Shown here in pieces: positions 62,029 through 64,000 of a stretch of 64,000 nucleotides of DNA. This stretch comes from Oxalobacteraceae bacterium (GTDB taxonomy: Bacteria > Pseudomonadota > Gammaproteobacteria > Burkholderiales > Burkholderiaceae_D). Numbering within the stretch: position 1 is the stretch's first letter; each line of letters begins with the position of its first letter. Below the pieces are notes generated by a model. That model was not told the origin of the DNA. It did no database searches and saw nothing but the letters and a program-made list of their open reading frames with translations. The stretch lies in assembly GCA_023259175.1 (NCBI GenBank), contig JAHFQV010000006.1, positions 1-64,000 on the forward strand, given 5' to 3'. Position numbers and translations under genes: made by a program.

Positions 62029-63390
62029 ATGGGCGCAATTGTGAATCGCCTTTTTCGCCGATTTCTAGCGCCGGTATTTTTGTCCATCGCATTGGCAACC
62101 GTGTTGGTGTACATCGTGATTGCGTGGATTTTTGGCGACCCACTTCAGCAAAATGCAGTGCGCCAAGCTGCGCCCCAGATTTTTTTGCTGGAACACTATA
62201 TCGATAAAGCGCCGAATGACGAGTGGCTACAGCGTTTGAATAAAGTGCGGGAAGTTTCGCAAGTTAAGTTCGATCTAATCCCTTTAAACCAAGCCTTATC
62301 ACAACTGAGCGCAGCCCAACATCAAACCCTGATCTCGGGTGCAATTGTGATTGATTTCAGTCATAAAAGTTTTTATCGTCGGGTTGATTTAGGCGGAAAT
62401 CGCTATGTGGGTAGTGATGAAGATGTGCTCTTAGCACAAAATTTACCGATGGATTATTGGTTGAATGTGCAGATGGAATTGGTGCGCTACGTGATTGTCG
62501 CACTGGTGCTGTTGATCCCCATTGCATTTTGGTCGCGCGCGCATTGGCGTGAGGTTGAAGCATTGGCGAAAGTGACCCATGCCTTCGGTGCGGGTCAGCT
62601 ATCGGTGCGTGCGACGACTAGCAGCAAAGCCAGCATTTATCCATTGGCGCAGCAAATCAATGATATGGCCGAGCGCATTGAGCATTTGCTTGAGGCACAG
62701 AAAAATTTGATGCACGCTGTTTCACACGAATTGCGTACCCCGATTGCGCGCCTAGAATTTGGTCTCGAGATCATGTACGACGGGATGCAAGATGCGCCAA
62801 CAAGGGGGCGTATTGATGCCATGCGGGGTGATTTGAGTGAATTAAATAGTTTAGTTTCGGAGTTACTGGAATTGGCGAAAGTCGATCAGAGCGAAGCTTT
62901 GCCGATGACGCTCATGCTGGCGACAGATTTGATCCATAACTGTCTCGAACACCTACCACCGCGCCCCGCGCATTTGCAATTAAAGCTGGAACTTCCAGAC
63001 GAAGCTTTGCAGATAGAAGGCGACTCGCGCCTGTTGACGCGTGCGATTGTGAACCTATTGAAAAATGCGTTTAAGTACGCCGAATCCACCATCATATTGC
63101 GTTGTGCGAAGTCAGACAGAGGGCAATGCATATTGGTGGTTGAAGACGATGGCCCAGGGATTCCCGAGTCTGAACGCAGTAAAATTTTCGAGGCATTTTA
63201 TCGACTTGATCGCAGTCGTGATCGCAGCACCGGCGGTTTTGGTTTAGGCTTGTCTATCGTGCGGCAAATCGTGCAATTACATCGCGCTCAGATACGCGTA
63301 AGCGCTTCGAACTTAGGTGGTGCGCAATTTGAGTTGACTTTCCATCCGGCGCGAGCAAGCGTTCTTGCGCCAATGGAAAAACTGGTTTAA
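62029..63390 (+). CDS. RstB-type sensor histidine kinase
   Basis: 453 residues. Two membrane helices (about 10-38 and 155-178) flank a ~115-residue periplasmic domain; then HAMP, HisKA with H233 (VSHELRTPIARLEF), and HATPase (NLLKNAFKYAEST, DDGPGIPESE, GGFGLGLSIVRQI). RstB-like in layout and kinase core. The likely partner is the RstA-type regulator at 58082. The stop overlaps that of the convergent M24 gene by 2 bp (shared TTAA). Start ATG 62029; TTG 62023 and GTG 62041 are alternatives. Confidence 0.88.
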   Translation: MGAIVNRLFRRFLAPVFLSIALATVLVYIVIAWIFGDPLQQNAVRQAAPQIFLLEHYIDKAPNDEWLQRLNKVREVSQVKFDLIPLNQALSQLSAAQHQTLISGAIVIDFSHKSFYRRVDLGGNRYVGSDEDVLLAQNLPMDYWLNVQMELVRYVIVALVLLIPIAFWSRAHWREVEALAKVTHAFGAGQLSVRATTSSKASIYPLAQQINDMAERIEHLLEAQKNLMHAVSHELRTPIARLEFGLEIMYDGMQDAPTRGRIDAMRGDLSELNSLVSELLELAKVDQSEALPMTLMLATDLIHNCLEHLPPRPAHLQLKLELPDEALQIEGDSRLLTRAIVNLLKNAFKYAESTIILRCAKSDRGQCILVVEDDGPGIPESERSKIFEAFYRLDRSRDRSTGGFGLGLSIVRQIVQLHRAQIRVSASNLGGAQFELTFHPARASVLAPMEKLV

Positions 63391-64000
63391 AACGGTTGCG
63401 TGCGTAGGTGTAGCCAAGTAAGCGCAGCACCCGAAAGGCGTGGCGCTAAGCGTTTCCGTACTTCTTCATGATAAGTATTGAGCCATTCGATCTCATCGCT
63501 GCGCATCAAATCCCTCGCGATGCAACGGCTATCGATGGGGCACAAAGTTAAGGTTTCAAAACGCAGGTAACTACCGAATTCAGTGCTAGGACCCGCAATG
63601 CACAGCAGTAGATTTTCTATCCGTATGCCCCATTTCCCCGAACGGTAAATTCCGGGTTCGTTGGACGTGATCATGCCTTCTTGCATCACCATGTCGGCAT
63701 TTGGAATCGCAGCTGAAATCGATTGGGGACCTTCGTGCACATTTAAGAAATAACCGACACCGTGTCCAGTACCGTGGCCGTAATTGATGCCCTCAGCCCA
63801 CATCGGTGCGCGCGCAACAGTGTCGAGCACGGTGGAAAATGTCCCGCTTGGGAACTGCATTTTCGAGAGCGCGATCATGCCTTGTAATACCAAAGTGAAA
63901 TCACGCTTTTGCTCAGCACTGACTTCACCGACGGGCACGACGCGAGTAATGTCGGTGGTGCCGTTTAAGTATTGTCCACCTGAGTCTATGAGTAGTAATC
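63387..64000 (-). CDS. M24 aminopeptidase P family protein (3' part; 5' end beyond window)
   Basis: Xaa-Pro aminopeptidase of the M24 pita-bread fold. The reading frame is open to the right edge of the window; only the last ~200 codons are present. Metal ligands seen: D of LLIDSGGQY, D of TTDITR, H of HGTGHGVGYFLNVHEGP, E of TSNEPGIY, and E of RIENLLL. The length after the last ligand and the C-terminal TYHEEVRKRLAPRL match the eukaryote-like Xaa-Pro peptidase 1 group. An internal GTG or ATG near 63938 is not the true start. Confidence 0.9.
   Translation of the reverse strand, partial: LLLIDSGGQYLNGTTDITRVVPVGEVSAEQKRDFTLVLQGMIALSKMQFPSGTFSTVLDTVARAPMWAEGINYGHGTGHGVGYFLNVHEGPQSISAAIPNADMVMQEGMITSNEPGIYRSGKWGIRIENLLLCIAGPSTEFGSYLRFETLTLCPIDSRCIARDLMRSDEIEWLNTYHEEVRKRLAPRLSGAALTWLHLRTQPF

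Noticed and set aside
63387-63938. Treating the M24 frame as a complete 183-residue gene
   Set aside because: The frame continues open to the window edge with two further metal-binding aspartates, so the gene is cut by the window, not short.

Overview
The window looks like chromosomal DNA of a beta-proteobacterium of the order Burkholderiales, most likely Oxalobacteraceae; an Undibacterium-like organism is my best guess. The grounds are the gene series yebC-purD-hemF-nadD-rsfS and rlmH-maf-rng, which from memory is contiguous in that order, the style of the encoded proteins, and a base composition that by eye is near 50% GC, low for Burkholderiales. No rRNA, tRNA, CRISPR array, transposase, integrase or phage gene was seen. 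Nearly all the DNA is coding and the genes are intact; one gene runs off the right edge.

Layout. 0.5-12.7 kb: an RhlE-type RNA helicase, then on the minus strand the ribosome/RNA/NAD/haem/purine housekeeping series. This series is split between rsfS and rlmH by a 3.3 kb block holding a divergent EamA exporter/LysR pair and an aquaporin. 12.9-24.2 kb: a 54-residue membrane protein and a DUF1631 protein, a DUF4136 lipoprotein, pepN, fbp, glsA, a small membrane protein, ilvD and a GNAT acetyltransferase. 24.3-32 kb: two exported proteins of unknown function, a LacI regulator divergent from an AmpG-like MFS transporter with a clear operator, ribA, and an S46 dipeptidyl-peptidase. 32-36.2 kb: two DUF2726 paralogues, a DUF1993 protein, a parvulin, and an orphan ParB-like protein.

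36.2-40.5 kb: a minus-strand operon of two LiaF/DUF5668-like membrane proteins with a LytS-type kinase and a LytTR regulator, followed by a c-di-GMP-responsive YcgR protein and a small unknown protein. 40.6-45.9 kb: an HDOD protein, an exported methyltransferase-like protein, a MazG-like pyrophosphohydrolase, a WbuC cupin, SixA and polyphosphate kinase. 46-52.9 kb: the complete phosphate regulon pstSCAB-phoU-phoBR. It is divergent from ppk, and the shared intergenic region carries two Pho boxes, one facing each way. 53.2-57.9 kb: a FIST-domain sensor overlapping a large hybrid histidine kinase, resembling NosP/NahK nitric-oxide signalling. 58-63.4 kb: an RstA/RstB-like two-component pair whose two genes flank three minus-strand envelope genes (DUF2987-like, MipA/OmpV, PrcB-like lipoprotein). 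63.4-64 kb: the 3' part of an M24 aminopeptidase P gene.

The most unusual thing seen is not a protein. At least five genes end in short tandem repeats of 8-13 bp, 3-5 copies, that include or abut the stop codon. In four of them a stop triplet recurs with a period that is not a multiple of three, so stops fall in all three frames. A related heptamer array of ATG-bearing units contains the start codon of pepN. Other short tandem arrays lie in gaps. Start sites were chosen by Shine-Dalgarno sequences and family alignment, and several differ from the longest open frame. All family names come from recognising motifs by eye; no search was run.
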